Origin: Delphinus delphis
Lineage: Eukaryota > Chordata > Mammalia > Artiodactyla > Delphinidae
DNA: 64,000 nt
Assembly: GCF_949987515.2 (NCBI RefSeq)
Contig: NC_082693.1
Coordinates: 21,882,994-21,946,993 of the forward strand
Reading direction: 5' to 3'
The translations under genes and the position numbers were made by a program. The notes below the pieces were generated by a model that made no database searches, was not told where the DNA came from, and worked only from the letters and a program-made list of their open reading frames with translations. Below are positions 34,901 through 47,295 of the stretch, in pieces. Numbering within the stretch: position 1 is the first letter of the stretch; each line of letters starts with the position of its first letter.

Positions 34901-36077
34901 ATAAATGTCAGTATTTTGAAGGTTAGGGTCTACTGTGCTAGGACTCCGAATTTAATTCATTTTATAGGACTTGAAAATCAGGAACTTGTGGGTTGGACTT
35001 TGTGGAACTACAGCTTACCACACAGCACCCACTGTCAAGGTGTCTGAAAAATTGAAACCCAGGTAAGATAAATGAGAAAGAGTAAAATCAAGGTGACTCT
35101 GAAAGGACTGTTATTTTTCAGAATGGGCTTCGTTTCTCCCTTCATATAAGGAAATTTTTACTCCCCTGACACCCAAGAGAGGTGTTTTCCATCTGTCTTC
35201 TACATCTCCGGAGGTTCTTCTGATTGTTAAAATGTTTGCTAAACTTAGAGGGAATCAATTTGCAGACTGTGTCCGGAATTTGCTAGCCACTTTCTTTCTT
35301 TCCACACACTTCCAGAGCACGGGGTTCAGAGTAAGTATATTTCCAGAGTATACAGGATTCACGCTATTTTATTATTAATTTCTACTTTTAGAGCTTACCT
35401 GATTTAGTAAAAAACCAAGAGTGGAGAATACCTGTTTTCTGTTATACATGATTTTAACCAACAACAAAACCAAATCTTTGAATTTGCATGTATTTCCTTA
35501 ACTTTAAATCAACAGTTAGGTTTTCTTGTATCGTTGCCCTAGGAGAGGGAAATACAACACAGAGCAAAATCCACAAACTCTCTCACCATGTCACGTGCAT
35601 ATTATGGGGGGGGAAGAAGTATGCCCCTAACAAATTATTTACATCAATAATTGCGTTTTTGTTCTACATACCTATGCATTTACATGTATGTGTGTGTGCA
35701 TTTTTGTACATATACATCATATAATTCACAATAGAAAAGCAAATTACTTTTTTCACTTTTCTATATTAAGCACTGATATTTGGTCTCAATGGCTTCTTTA
35801 AAATTAATATCCAGAAATGTCTGTGACTTGAAAACTCTTCCTTCCAGGGTGGATCCATGCTTGTGATGGTAGCCCTGTAACAACCTGTGTAGATGTGAAC
35901 AGTCAGTAAATTCCAGGGTGCCCCCCACTTTACTAGTCCAAGTGTTCTACTGTCTACTCCTTCTATGTGACTGTGATATCCAAGAAAATGGAATCAGAGA
36001 CACATTCTGGAAAAAGGAGTCGAAACCTTGCCCTGGAAAATGTAATACAGTTAAAAGTGCACTCTAGACTAAACCAC
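34901..36077 (-). other. ITPR2 intron, unassigned
   Basis: G8 run at 35607-35614, a GTATGTGTGTGTGCA run near 35687. No exon or repeat family recognised. Confidence 0.5.
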
Positions 36078-36324
36078 AAGTCCTCAGTTTTTGTTTGTTT
36101 GTTTGTTTGTTTGTTTTTGCGGTACACGGGCCTCTCACTGTTGTGGCCTCTCCCGTTGCGGAGCACAGGCTCCAGACGCGCAGGCTCAGTGTCCATGGCT
36201 CACGGGCCCAGCCGCTCCGCGGCATGGGGGATCTTCCCGGACCAGGGCACGAACCCATGTCCCCTGCATCGGCAGGTGGACTCTCAACCACTGCGCCACC
36301 AGGGAAGCCCAAGTCCTCAGTTTT
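36078..36324 (-). mobile_element. CHR SINE with 14-bp target duplication
   Basis: Head at 36310; the tail is a (GTTT)n run on this strand at about 36092-36118. Target duplication AAGTCCTCAGTTTT at 36078-36091 and 36311-36324, perfect. Confidence 0.98.
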
Positions 36325-36836
36325 AAGAATGGCCCTACAACGTACAGATTCGGTTACTCTGAGACTCTGGAACACCACTTGATTTCTGAGTCAGAACCTA
36401 TTCATCAGCAAAATGGAAGCACTATTACATATTTCATAAGTTTACTGTGAATATGAAGGAGATAATATACACAACCCACTGCAGTGGAGCCGAAGAAACC
36501 AATGGGAGTTGATGCCACAAATCCTAGAAAGATTGACTAAAGATGAAAACTGATCAATGATGAAAAAAACGTATTTAACGTTTTTTGATAACTCTGATTT
36601 TTATCTGGAATATTTTCATGGGAATTTCCTTTTAAGGTGAAATTAAATTAAAATATGGCATAGTATTTGTTAGTCCATAATTCAGTCTTTGTATGTTTTG
36701 TTAGGAAGGTAAAACTATCTGGCAAAGCAAGAAGAAAGGTCTTTTACAGGCACACAAAGCTTGGCTCCTTCACCAATCTGATCCTTTTGCTGACTGGTCA
36801 GAATACTTGTGCGTGAAGGGCTGCTTTCACAGTTAC
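36325..36836. other. ITPR2 intron with MIR relic
   Basis: 36370-36490 ('gagtcagaacctattcatcagcaaaatggaagcactatta... gaatatgaaggagataatata') resembles a MIR 3' half, plus strand. The rest is unassigned. Confidence 0.5.
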
Positions 36837-37037
36837 CTGATTTTCATGGCACGGGCCCTGGCAATACTCAGTCAAGCTCTCCAGAGTCTGGTTGACCAGC
36901 ACTACATTCTTCTCATTGATGTAGAGACCCAAGAGGCCCAGGCCACCCGTTGTACTTCCACAAATGCAGTCCAAAAACTGAAGGGTCTCACAGACAAGGT
37001 TGTAATTTGTTTTGTTGTTTTGATTCCTCAAGAAATT
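36837..37037 (-). CDS. ITPR2: ITPR2 coding exon 5 of 8 visible (RIH-associated domain core)
   Basis: 201 bp, 67 codons, phase 0 on both sides. It opens [20 protein letters not shown] and continues with [20 protein letters not shown], the most conserved block of the RIH-associated domain of IP3 and ryanodine receptors, and ends [12 protein letters not shown]. This region carries cytosolic coupling from the ligand-binding arms toward the pore. Acceptor CTTTAG at 37039-37038; donor AATCAG|GTAACT at 36836. The upstream intron is the longest complete one (about 9.1 kb), largely because a 5.3 kb L1 and further L1 pieces have inserted. Confidence 0.97.
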
Positions 37038-37394
37038 CTAAAGGCAAAAGAAAGCATACCTGAAGCATTAAAAAAAAAATCACTGTGATAATTGTTTTTA
37101 GTTCTCTCCATAGGAGTGTTTTTCTAACTCGAGAGGATCCCCGTGGTAATGTGGAATGGAATGGCTATTTATATGGAAGCATTTACATTTATTAAATTTC
37201 TCCTGGGTTTAAGAAATAAAAGATGCATTTTTTTCCCAAGCATCTATATTTATCAGTATGGTTCATAACAAATATTTCTCAACATCATTGTCTTAAAACT
37301 ATATACAAAGGACAAAAACAATAGGTAGTAGGAAAAGAAGGAAAAAGAAACTGGAAAGAAATTCATTAGGGAAAGAAGAAATCAAATACTCAAC
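37038..37394 (-). other. ITPR2 intron, unassigned
   Basis: Exon-proximal intron with a long A-run at 37071-37079; nothing else recognised. Confidence 0.5.
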
Positions 37395-37650
37395 TAAATG
37401 ATCCCTTATAAACAGTGTAGCTTCAAACAGTAAATGATGCAACCATTATGGAGGGCAACTTGGAAGCATCTATCAATATTTTCAGTTAACATACGACTGC
37501 AAAGAGGTTCACCGCATACTGCTTATAACAGCCCAAACTGGAAACCGCACCATATCCATCACAATGTGACTGATTTAATAAATAAATGTACATCCAAACA
37601 CTGGAATATATTGAAGCTCTAAGAATGAGGTACTTCAATATGTACTGATA
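37395..37650 (+). mobile_element. Old L1M ORF2 fragment
   Basis: 'aaccattatggagggcaacttggaagcatctatcaa', 'tgcttataacagcccaaactggaaac' and 'gatttaataaataaatgtacatccaaacactggaata' follow the L1M ORF2 C-terminal order. Heavily mutated. Confidence 0.7.
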
Positions 37651-38190
37651 TAAACATAATCTAGTAATAAGTAATTTAGTAATAAGATATATTAGTAAAT
37701 GATAAAAGTAAGTGGAAGACCATTATATTGTGTGTGTATTTTTTTAAAGGTTTACATGTACAGATCAGTATGCTTATATGTGCATAAAAATGTCTGGAAG
37801 GAAACACAACCTGTTAGAGTGATTTCGAGACCTTGCCCGCTTGCTGACAGATGCGGTCCAGTAGCTGGAGCAGCTGGGGCCCCGCAGGAACTGAATCGGC
37901 AGCCAGTGGGGGGACCCTCTCTAGAACCAAGTCTATCGAGAGATTATGCATTCTGTCCACTCAATGCCATGGATAAGCATCCCCACGGTCTCAGTGCTCC
38001 TGCTAGAGGTGAGAGGTTACAGCAAACTATATGACAGCATAGAGGAGTTTCCATATGTATTGCTGAGGGAATAAGAATCTTACCGATCTTCTTTAAAGAA
38101 CCAACTTCTGCAGAGGGCAGACAGCAGAAGCAAGAACTACAATCCTGCAGCCTGTGGAACAAACACCACATTCACAGAAAGATAGACAAG

Positions 38191-39160
38191 ATGAAAAGGC
38201 AGAGGGCTATGTACCAGATGAAGGAACAAGATAAAACCCCAGAAAAACAATTAAATGAAGTGGAGACAGGCAACCTTCCAGAAAAAGAATTCAGAATAAC
38301 AATAGTGAACATGATCCAGGACCTCGGGAAAGGAATGGAGGCAAAGATCGAGAAGATGAAAGAAATGTTTAACAAAGACCCAGAAGAATTAAAGAACAAA
38401 CAAACAGAGATGAACAATACAATAACTGAAATGAAAACTACACTAGAGGGAATCAATAGCAGAATAATTGAGGCAGAAGAACAGATAAGTAACCTGGATG
38501 ACAGAATGGTGGAACTCACTGCTGCGGAACAGAATAAATAAAAAAGAATGAAAAGAAATGAAGACAGACTAAGAGACCTCTGGGACAACATTAAACGCAA
38601 CAACATTCGCATTATAGGGGTCCAGAATGAGAAGAGAGAGAAAAAGGACCAAAGAAAATATTTGGGGAGATTATAGTCGAAAACATCCCTAACATGGGAA
38701 AGGAAATAGCCACCCAAGTCCAGGAAGCGCAGAGAGTTCCATATAGGATAAACCCAAGGAGAAACACACTGAGACACACACTAATCAAATTGGCAAAAAT
38801 TAAAGACAAAGAAAAATTATTAAAAGCAGCAAGGGAAAAATGACAACATACAAGGGAATTCCCATAAGATTAACAGCTGATTTCTCAGCAGAAACTCTAC
38901 AAGCCAGAAAGCAGTGGCATGATATACTTAAAGTGATGAAAGGGAAGAACCTACAACCAAGATTACTCTTACCCGGCAAGGATCTAATTCAGATTCGAAG
39001 GAGAAATCAAAAGATTTACAGACAAGCAAAAGCTAAGAGAATTCAGCACCACCAAACCAGCACTAAAACAAATGCTAAAGGAACTTCTCTAAGTGGGAAA
39101 CACAAGAGAAGAAAAGGACCTACAAAAACAAACCCAAAACAATTAAGTAAATGGTCATAG
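38191..39160 (+). pseudogene. L1 ORF1 (RNA-binding chaperone), broken
   Basis: ORF1p normally forms a coiled-coil trimer that packages L1 RNA. The start MKRQRAMYQMKEQDKTPEKQ and the K/E-rich coiled coil (about residues 35-115) are intact to a stop at 38539-38541. The following DLWDNIKRNNIRIIGV (RRM) part is present in the same frame after that stop, and a frame change follows near 38650. The C-terminal domain (IPIRLTADFSAETLQARKQW) is in another frame at 38840-39160, and its own end is shifted again after LQPRLLL. At least three lesions. Confidence 0.93.
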
Positions 39161-42100
39161 GAACATACATATCGATAATTACCTTAAACGTGAATGGATT
39201 AAATGCTCCAGCCAAAAGGCACAGGCTTGCTGAATGGATACAAAAACAAGACCCATATATATGCTGTCTACAAGAGACCCACTTCAGACCTAGGGAAACA
39301 TTCAGACTGAAAGTGAGGGGATGGAAAAAGATAGTCCATGCAAATGGAAATCAAAAGAAAGATGGAGTAGCAATACTCATATCAGATAAAATAGGCTTCA
39401 AAATAAAAAATGTTACAAGAGACAAGGAAGGACACTACATAAGGATCAGGGGATCAATCCAAGAAGAAGATATAACAATTATAAATATATATGCACCCAA
39501 CATAGGAGCACCTCAATACATAAGGCAACTGCCAACAGCTGTTAAAGAGGAAATCAACAGTAACACAATAATAGTGGGGGACTTGAACACCTCATTTACA
39601 CCAATGGACAGATCATCCAAAATGAAAATAAATAAGGAAACAGAAGCTTTAAATGACACAACAGACTAGATAGATTTAATTGATATTTATAGGACATTCC
39701 ATCCAAAAACAGCAGATGACACTTTCTTCTCAAGTGCACACAGAACATTCTCCAGGATAGATCACATCTTGGGTCACAAATCAAGCCTCAGTAAATTTAA
39801 GAAAATGGAAATCATATCAAGCATCTTTTCTGACTACAACACTATGAGATCAGAAATCAATTACAGGGAAAAAAAAGTAAAAAACATAAACACATGGAGG
39901 CTAAACAATACGTTACTAAATAACCAAGAGATCACTGAAGAAATCAAAGAGGAAATAAAAAAATACCTAGAGACAAATGACAATGAAAACAGAAAAATCC
40001 AAAACCTGTGGGATGCAGCAAAAGCAGTTCTAAGAAGGAAGTATATAGCTATACAAGTCTACCTCAAGAAACAAGAAAAATCTCAAATAATCTAACCTTA
40101 CACCTAAACGAACTAGAGAAAGAACAAACAAAACCCAAAATTAGCAGAAGGAAAGAAATCATAAAGATCAGAGAAGAAATAAATGAAATAGAAACAAAGA
40201 AAACAATAGCAAAGATCAATAAAACTGAAAGCTGGTTCTTTGAGAAGATAAACAAAATTGATAAACCATTAGCCAGACTCATCAAGAAAAAGAGGGAGAG
40301 GACTCAAATTAATAAAATTAGAAATGAAAAAGGAGAAGTTACAACAGACACCGCAGAAATACAAAGCATGCTAAGAGACCACTACAAGCAACTCTATGCC
40401 AGTAAAATGGACAACCTGGAAGAAATGGACAAATTCTTAGAAAGGTATAAGCTTCCAAGAGTGAACTAGGAAGAAGTAGAAAATATGAACAGACCAAAAA
40501 CAAGCAATGAAATTGAAACTGTGATAAAAAATCTTCCAAGAAACAAAAGTCCAGGACCAGACGGCTTCACAGGTGAATTCTATCAAACATTTAGAGAAGA
40601 GCTCACACCCATCCTTCTCAAACTCTTCCAAAAAATTGCAGAGGAAGGAACACTCCCAAACTCATTCTATGAGGCCACCATCACCCTGATACCAAAACCA
40701 GACAAAGATACAACAAAAACAAAAAATTACAGACGAATATCACTGATGAATATAGATGCAAAACTCCTCAACAAAATACTAGCAACAGAATCCAACAACA
40801 CATTAAAATGATCATACACCATGACCAAGTGGGGTTATCCCAAGGATGTAAGGACTCTTCAATATACGCAAATCAATTAATGTGATACACCACTTTAACA
40901 AATTGAAGAATAAAAACCATATGATCATCTCAATAGATGCAGAAAAAGCTTTTGACAAAATTCAACACACATTTACGATAAAAACCGTCCAGAAAGTGGG
41001 CATAGAGGGAACCTACCTCAACATAATACAGGCCATATATGACAAACCCACAGCAAACATCATTCTCAATGGTGAAAAACTGAAAGCATTTCCTCTAAGA
41101 TCAGGAAGAAGACAAGGATGTCCACTCTCGCCACTTTTATTCAACATAGTTTTGGAAGTCCTAGTCACAGCAATCAGAGAAGAAAAAGAAATAAAAGGAA
41201 CACAAATTGGAAAAGAAGAAGTAAAACTGTCACTGTTTGCAGATGACATGATACTATACACAGAAAATCCTAAAGATGCCACCAGAAAACTACTAGAGCT
41301 AATCAATGAATCTGGTAAAGTTGCAGGATACAAAATTAATGCACAGAAATCTCTTGCATTCCTATAAACTAATGATGAAAAATCTGAAAGAGAAATTATG
41401 GAAACACTCCCATTTACCACTGCAACAAAAAGAACAAAATAACTAGGAATAAACCGACCTAGGGAGACAAAAGACCTGTATGCAGAAAACTATAAGACAC
41501 TGATGAAAGAAATTAAAGATGATACCAACAGATGGAGAGATATACCATGTTCTTGGATTGGAAGAATCAATATTCTGAAAATGACTATACTACCCAAAGC
41601 AATCTACAGATTCAATGCAATCCCTCTCAAATTACCAATGGCATTTTTCACAGGACTAGAACAAAATATCTTAAAATTTGTATGGAGACACAAAAGACCC
41701 AGAATAGCCAAAGTAGTGTTGAGGGAAAAAAACGGAGCTGGAGGAATCAGACTCCCTGACTTCACACTATACTATGAAGCTACAGTAATCAAGACAATAT
41801 GGTACTGGCACAAAAACAGAATCATAGATCAAAGGAAGAAGATAGAAAGCCCAGAGATAAACCCACACACCTATGGTCAACTAATCTATGACAAAGGAGG
41901 CAAGGATATACAATGGAGAAAAGAGAGTCTCTTCAATAAGTGGTGCTGGGAAAACTGGACAGCTACATGAAAAGAATCAAATTAGAACACTCCCTAACAC
42001 CATACACAAATATAAACTCAAAGTGGATTCGAGACCTAAATGTAAGACCAGACACTATAAAACTCGTAGAGGAAGACATAGGAAGAACACACTTTGACAT

Positions 42101-42959
42101 AAATCACAGCAAGATCTTTTTCGATCCACCTCCTATAGTAATGGAAATAAAAACAAAAGTAAACAAATGGGACCTAATGAAACTTGAAAGCTTTTGCACA
42201 GCAAAGGAAACCATAAACAAAATATAAAGACAACCTCCAGAATGGGAGAAAATTTTTGCAAACGAATCAATGGACAAAGGATTAATCTCCAAAATATATA
42301 AACAGCTCATGCAGCTCAATATTAAAAAAACAAACAACCCAATCCAAAAATGGGCAGAAGACCTAAATAGACATTTCTGTAAAGAAGACATAGAGATGGC
42401 CAAGAAGCACATGAAAAGCTGCTCAACATCACTAATTATTAGAGAAATGCAAATCAAAACTACAATGAGGTATCACCTCACACCAGTTAGAATGGGCATC
42501 ATCAGAAAATCTACAAACAACAAATGCTGGAGAGGGTGTGGAGATAAGGGAACCCTCTTGCACTGTTGGTGGGACTGTAAATTGATACAGGCACTATGGA
42601 GAACAGTATGGAGGTTCCTTAAAAAACTAAAAATAGAATTACCATAGGACCCAGCAATCCCACTACTGGGCATATACCCAGAGGAAACCATAATTCAAGA
42701 AGACACATGCATCCCAATGTTCATTGCAACACTATTTACAATAGGCAGGTCATGGAAGCAACCTAAATGCCCACTGACAGACGAATGGATAAAGAAGATG
42801 TGGTATATATATATACAATGGAATATTTCAGCCATAAAAAGGAATGAAATTGGGTCATTTGTTGAGACGTGGATGGATCTAGAGACTGTCCTACAGAGTA
42901 AAGTAAGTCCAAAAGAGAAAAACAAATATCGTATATTAACGCATATATGTGGAACCTAG
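39151..42959 (+). pseudogene. L1 ORF2 (endonuclease/reverse transcriptase), broken
   Basis: N-terminal APE-like endonuclease from 39151 (ITLNVNGLNAPAKRHRL, LQETHF, VGDLNTSF, SSIFSDYNT). The RT follows, with the catalytic FADDM box at 41236-41250 and the [18 protein letters not shown] block, then the Cys-rich C-terminus ([18 protein letters not shown]) and KYRILTHICGT end. Lesions: in-frame stop at 39667-39669, frameshift near 40090, stop at 40467-40469, frameshift between 40811 and 40882, stops near 41365 and 41441, frameshift near 41940-41970, stop at about 42225, and stop at 42645-42647. The endonuclease SDH motif reads SDY, which removes a catalytic His. Confidence 0.95.
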
Positions 42960-43173
42960 AGAAATGGTACAGATGAACCGGTCGGCAGGGGAGAAGTTGA
43001 GACACAGATGTAGAGAACAAACGTATGGACACCAAGGGGGGAAAGCTGCGGGGGGATGGGGGTGGTGGTGTGATGAATTGGGAGATTGGGATTGACATGT
43101 ATACACTGATGTGTATAAAACTGATGACTCATAAGAACCTGCTGTATAAACAAACAAAAAAAAAAGTGATTTC

Positions 43174-43317
43174 ATGGGGGAATAAACCTGGTGAAAGGGT
43201 AAGCAAAGATGGAAACTTTTATTTTATTTTATTACTTATTTTCACAAATTTAATTTACTATTTAATTCATTTGAATTCATTTCTACCATTTATTCTATTT
43301 CCTTTTAGTTTGCATTT
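43174..43317 (-). other. ITPR2 intron between L1 elements
   Basis: Short AT-rich stretch with a TTTTATTTTATT run; no other feature. Confidence 0.5.
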
Positions 43318-43835
43318 GTGATTTTTTTTCAATTTTTTGTATTGTGGCAAGATATACATAAAATTTACTCTTAACCATTTCTAAGTGTACACAGTCCGGT
43401 GGTATTAAACATATTCATAATGTTTAGCTACCATGTCCATCATCCATTTCTATAACTACTTTCATCTTTGTAAAACTAAAACTCTACACCTATTAACAAC
43501 TCCATATTCTCCCTCTCCCTAGCCTTTGACAACCACCCTTCTACTTTCTGTCTTCATTATTTTGACTACTCTATCTCATATAAGTGGAATCACACAATAT
43601 TTGTCTTTTTGTGTGTCTTATTTCACTTAGCATAATGTCCCCAGTTTCATACATGTTGTAGCGCATGTCAGAACTCCCCTCCTTGTTAAGGCTGAATGAT
43701 ATTATATTTTTTGTACACACTCCATTTTGTGTACCCATTCATCTGTTAATGGACACTGGGGCTGCTTCTACATATTAGATATTGTGAATAATTCTAACAC
43801 TGATTCATAATAAAACAAAACTCTTTTATAAGTAG
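43318..43835 (-). mobile_element. L1M 3' fragment, sense with ITPR2
   Basis: Reverse of L1 3' sequence: TTGTATTGTGGCAAGATATA, 'tttgacaaccacccttctactttctg', 'agtggaatcacacaatatttgtc' and 'catctgttaatggacactggggctgctt'. Old and diverged; the ORF2 end is not open. Confidence 0.88.
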
Positions 43836-44431
43836 CATTTTCCAAATTGTTTGATCCCACATTCCTATCAGTAAAATGTTTGATCAGATACTACACATCC
43901 ACTTCCCACATGGACAGACCACATGGGTCAGGATAAGTGCACAGGCACATATTCAATATCTCCCCTCTGCAAATAAAGCTTCTGGTCTTTTCCTGCTGAC
44001 AGTTCTGCAGCAGCTCTCTCCAAGTTGTGGTGGGGTGGTCCACAAGAGTCATGGCTTCCGCCATTCATTAATTCCTGAGGGTCTCATCTCCTTGGAGGAT
44101 ATTCAATCCAATTAATATGAATCTACCCTCTCTTACCAATTCAGAACACCTGCACTTTAGATGCTTACTAGAAAACACAGCTTCAAACTCTGCTGTTGCT
44201 CTAATACTGGAGTTGTGCTCTTAGACATGATGTCACCATTCATGTGGTTTTTCTATGGTGACATAAGCAGCATGTACAAATGATGCCCAAAACAAAGGGG
44301 CCAAAATTCCTAGGCACACCTAAGTTCATCTATTTGACAACAAAAAATGTACCAAAGAAGATGTAAGGCCAGGATTATATTAATTTACAAAGGTATCAAC
44401 CTTCACTGCTATAAAAAATCCTCTTCCCCAA
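43836..44431. other. ITPR2 intron, unassigned
   Basis: No known repeat or exon recognised; chance frame at 43876-44115. Confidence 0.45.
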
Positions 44432-45255
44432 GTAAATCAATGAAGTTAGAACGCTCCCTCACACCATACACAAAAATCAACTCAAAATGGCTTAAAGACT
44501 TAAATATAAGACATAACACCATAAAACTCCTAGAAGAGAACATAGGGAAGATATTCTCTGACATAAATTGTAGCAATATTTTCTTAGGTCAGTCTTCCTA
44601 GGTAAAAGAAATAAAAGCAAAAATAAACAAATGTGATCTAATAAAACTTACAAGCTTTTGCACAGCAAAGGAAACCATCAAGAAAACGAAAAGACAACCT
44701 ACAGACTGGGAGAAAATATTTGCAAACGATGCAACCGACAAGAGATTAATTTCCAAAATATATAAACAGCTCATACAACTCAATATCAAAAAAGCAAACA
44801 ACTCAGTTGAAAAATGGGCAGAAGACGTAAAGAGACATTTCTCCAAAGAAGACATACAGATGGCCAACAAGCATATGAAAAGATGCTCAACACTGCTAAT
44901 TATTAGAGAAATTCAAATCCAAACTACCTCACACCAGTCAGAATGGCTATCATCAAAAAGTCTACAAATAATAAATGCTGGAGAGGGTGTGAAGAAAAGG
45001 GAACCCTCCTACACTATTGGTGGGAATGTAAATTGGTGCAGCCACTATAGAAAACAGTATGGATGGTCCTTAAAAAATAAACATAGAGTTACCATATGAT
45101 CCAGCAATCCCACTCCTCGGCATATACCCAGAAAAGACAAAAACTCTAATTCAAAAAGATACACTTACCCCTATATTCACAGCAGCATTATTCACAATAG
45201 CCAAGACATGGAAGAGACCTAAGTGTCCATCAACAGACACATGGATAAAGAAGAT

Positions 45256-45294
<39 letters not shown>

Positions 45295-45707
45295 GAATAT
45301 TACTCAGCCATAAAAAAGATTGAAACAATGCCATTTGCAGCAACATGGATGGATCTAGAGAGATACCACTTATATGCGGAATCTAAAATAACAGTACCAG
45401 TGAACTTATTTACAAAACAGAAACAGACTCACAGCCAGAAAACAAACATATGGTTACCAAAGGGGAAGGGGGAAGGAGGAGGGAAAAATTAGGAGTATGG
45501 GATTAACAGATTCACACTACCATATATAAAGTAGATAAGTAATAGGGATTTACTGTATAGCACAGGGAACTATTCAATATCTCATAATAAGGTATGATGG
45601 AAAAGAATTTAAAAAAGGAAATATATATATATGAATCATTTTGCTGTACCCCTGAAACTAAAACAATATTGTAAATCAACTACACTTCAAAAGAAAGAAA
45701 GAAAAAT
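44432..45707 (+). mobile_element. 5'-truncated L1, ORF2 3' third and 3' UTR
   Basis: Starts within ORF2 ([19 protein letters not shown] at 44450) and runs through the Cys-rich region and EYYSAIKKIETMPFAATWMD (about 45295-45355) to the 3' UTR and an AAAGAAAGAAAG tail at about 45690-45707. Frames are broken at about 44600. A candidate target duplication is AAAAAATCCTCTT before and GAAAAATCCCCTT after, imperfect. Confidence 0.93.
45259..45292. repeat. (AC)17 microsatellite inside L1
   Basis: Pure AC repeat at the place where L1 ORF2 normally reads 'gtatatatatacaatggaa', so it grew from the L1 TATATA tract. Confidence 0.97.
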
Positions 45708-46145
45708 CCCCTTTATTAACTCTGTTTCTAATGAAGACATACAAAGATACTCTGTATCCTCGCTCAAGGAATATGAACTGAGTTGGGAATGATGAAAGTT
45801 TCTACAGTCTTATAAAACCATGAAAGATACAGATGAGGCAAATGTGACCTTACTTAACAAATCCCGGAGTCCTAAGGTTAGATGATACCCACTGAGGCTA
45901 AAGAGATGTGAGTTGAAAATGCAAAGAATGATACCGCAGGAGCCTGATTTTTTTTCATGCATAAAGGAATTTTCCTCTCATTTTTCTTCACTTAGATACC
46001 AAAGTTTCTTCCATTTCAGAAGAGCACTATTGTTTTTATTATTTCTCCCAAACTCTCTCCAAAACTACTTGTTAGTTTTATTTGAATTTAACTACCTATA
46101 ATCATAGGCTGTATGCTCAGCTTTCACACAAAATAGAACAAATAC
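45708..46145 (-). other. ITPR2 intron, unassigned
   Basis: Downstream flank of exon 46146-46402. Nothing else recognised. Confidence 0.5.
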
Positions 46146-46402
46146 CTGCAGTTCCCGGTTGTGATTCTCACAGAGTAACTGAAGAAATCTCAGAATCGGC
46201 TGCATGATGGCAATGGCAGGACTCATTGTTACTTCCTCCGCAGACTTTTCCTCAGCGTTTCCCGCTTCTGATCCTGTGCAAATGATGTCTATTTCTGGAT
46301 CCATTTCTCTTCTGTACGCACAGTATGCTTTGGATGTTGCCGAAGAAGCTTCTGTTAATTGCCCTTTCATTCCCTCTTTTAAATGTAATGGTGAATCTCT
46401 TA
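46146..46402 (-). CDS. ITPR2: ITPR2 coding exon 4 of 8 visible
   Basis: 257 bp, entry phase 1 (two bases complete a Val codon with the previous exon), then 85 codons. It begins with a variable linker, RDSPLHLKEG, then MKGQLTEASSATSKAYC and an acidic stretch (DPEIDIICTGSEAGNAEEKS), and ends in the near-invariant PAIAIMQPILRFLQLLCENH and NRELQ. The last segment opens the RIH-associated domain that IP3 and ryanodine receptors share. Acceptor TTTTCAG at 46404-46403; donor CTGCAG|GTATTT at 46145. Confidence 0.96.
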
Positions 46403-47111
46403 CTGAAAATAAAGCAGTATTCTTACATTTATGAATTAACTTCCTTTTGCTAATTAAAAAAAAAGACAGTTATCCAAATTCTCTAACAATTGAATTTAAA
46501 ATCACCTGACAAGAGGTGCAAGAATTTCCCAAAAAGAATCTGAGAGGTAGCAACTAAAAAATTAACTTTGCACTGGGATATTTAAAAAAAGATCTTAATG
46601 CTTAGCCAATTTTAGAAGGGCTCCTGTCTTTGTGATAAATATAAAATGTCAGAGTTCTTGAATACGAGAAGGTGGGAAAATAGGGCAAACTTCAAAAATG
46701 TTAATATTTAGATGATTTGTATTTACTACACTGACGACTTCATTATTCCAAATACCAAAAATCTTTCATAGAGTTCACTGCTGTAATTCCTGTTCTTACA
46801 GTTTAAATTTCATGAACATTCAGAAGGTTTGGGCAGTTGTTCTTTACCATAAATTTCACACTGAAATCAAACATTTTCATGTCACTTGTTGCTTTGCACT
46901 GATAACTCCTTGCTTGAGCTTGGCCCTACAGTGCTCTTTCAAGGTCAACCCCATGACCACAAAAATTCAAGGGTGGAGTTCCATAAACAGAGTCACAGCT
47001 GGAATAATTAGACTAAGACAAGTGAGATAAAAAACATAAGAGAGATCTAAAAACTGTGTTACCCCTCTTTTCTCTCATTCTATTCTCCCCAATACTCAAC
47101 TATTTCTTTAC
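46403..47111 (-). other. ITPR2 intron (709 bp)
   Basis: Bounded by donor GTAAAG at 47111 and acceptor TTTTCAG at 46403. No repeat family recognised. Confidence 0.7.
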
Positions 47112-47295
47112 CTCTCATTCGTGGGCCAGATGTCATCAATTCGTTGTCATCATCCCTTTTTTTGTTACCTAAGTCTATGGTATTAACTGTCACTGTTGAT
47201 CTTATCTCTTTCTGAGCAGCCTTCATTCGGTCATAGAGAACTTTGAAGAATTTTTCTGACTTTTTTTGTTCGTGCAACTGCTGGTAGAAGGAATA
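47112..47295 (-). CDS. ITPR2: ITPR2 coding exon 3 of 8 visible
   Basis: 184 bp, 61 codons plus one base (exit phase 1). It starts [20 protein letters not shown] and continues [20 protein letters not shown], both highly conserved in IP3 receptors. It ends in an acidic/basic linker ([21 protein letters not shown]) of the kind that differs between receptor types. Acceptor TTGCAG at 47297-47296, donor AGAG|GTAAAG at 47111. The intron to the next exon is only about 709 bp. Confidence 0.96.

Larger units (their letters stand above)
37818..43173 (+). mobile_element. Near-complete, inactive L1 with 9-bp target duplication
   Basis: A 5.3-kb L1 (37827-43164) bounded by AGTGATTTC at 37818-37826 and 43165-43173. 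Order: about 364 bp of 5' UTR sequence, ORF1 (38191 to about 39130, broken), ORF2 (39151-42959, broken), 3' UTR (42960 to about 43145), short A-tail. It lies antisense to ITPR2 in the intron between exons 46146-46402 and 36837-37037. The 5' UTR is short, so the element may be slightly 5'-truncated. It cannot encode active proteins in this state. Confidence 0.97.

Noticed and set aside
36091..36450. Recurrent proline/glycine-rich frames of 60-130 codons (for example with GTRASHCCGLSRCGAQAP)
   Set aside because: The same peptides occur at every CHR SINE in several frames; they are translations of the SINE, not a gene family.
38172..38777. 201-codon minus-strand open frame
   Set aside because: It is the antisense of L1 ORF1; the bias comes from A-rich L1 coding sequence.
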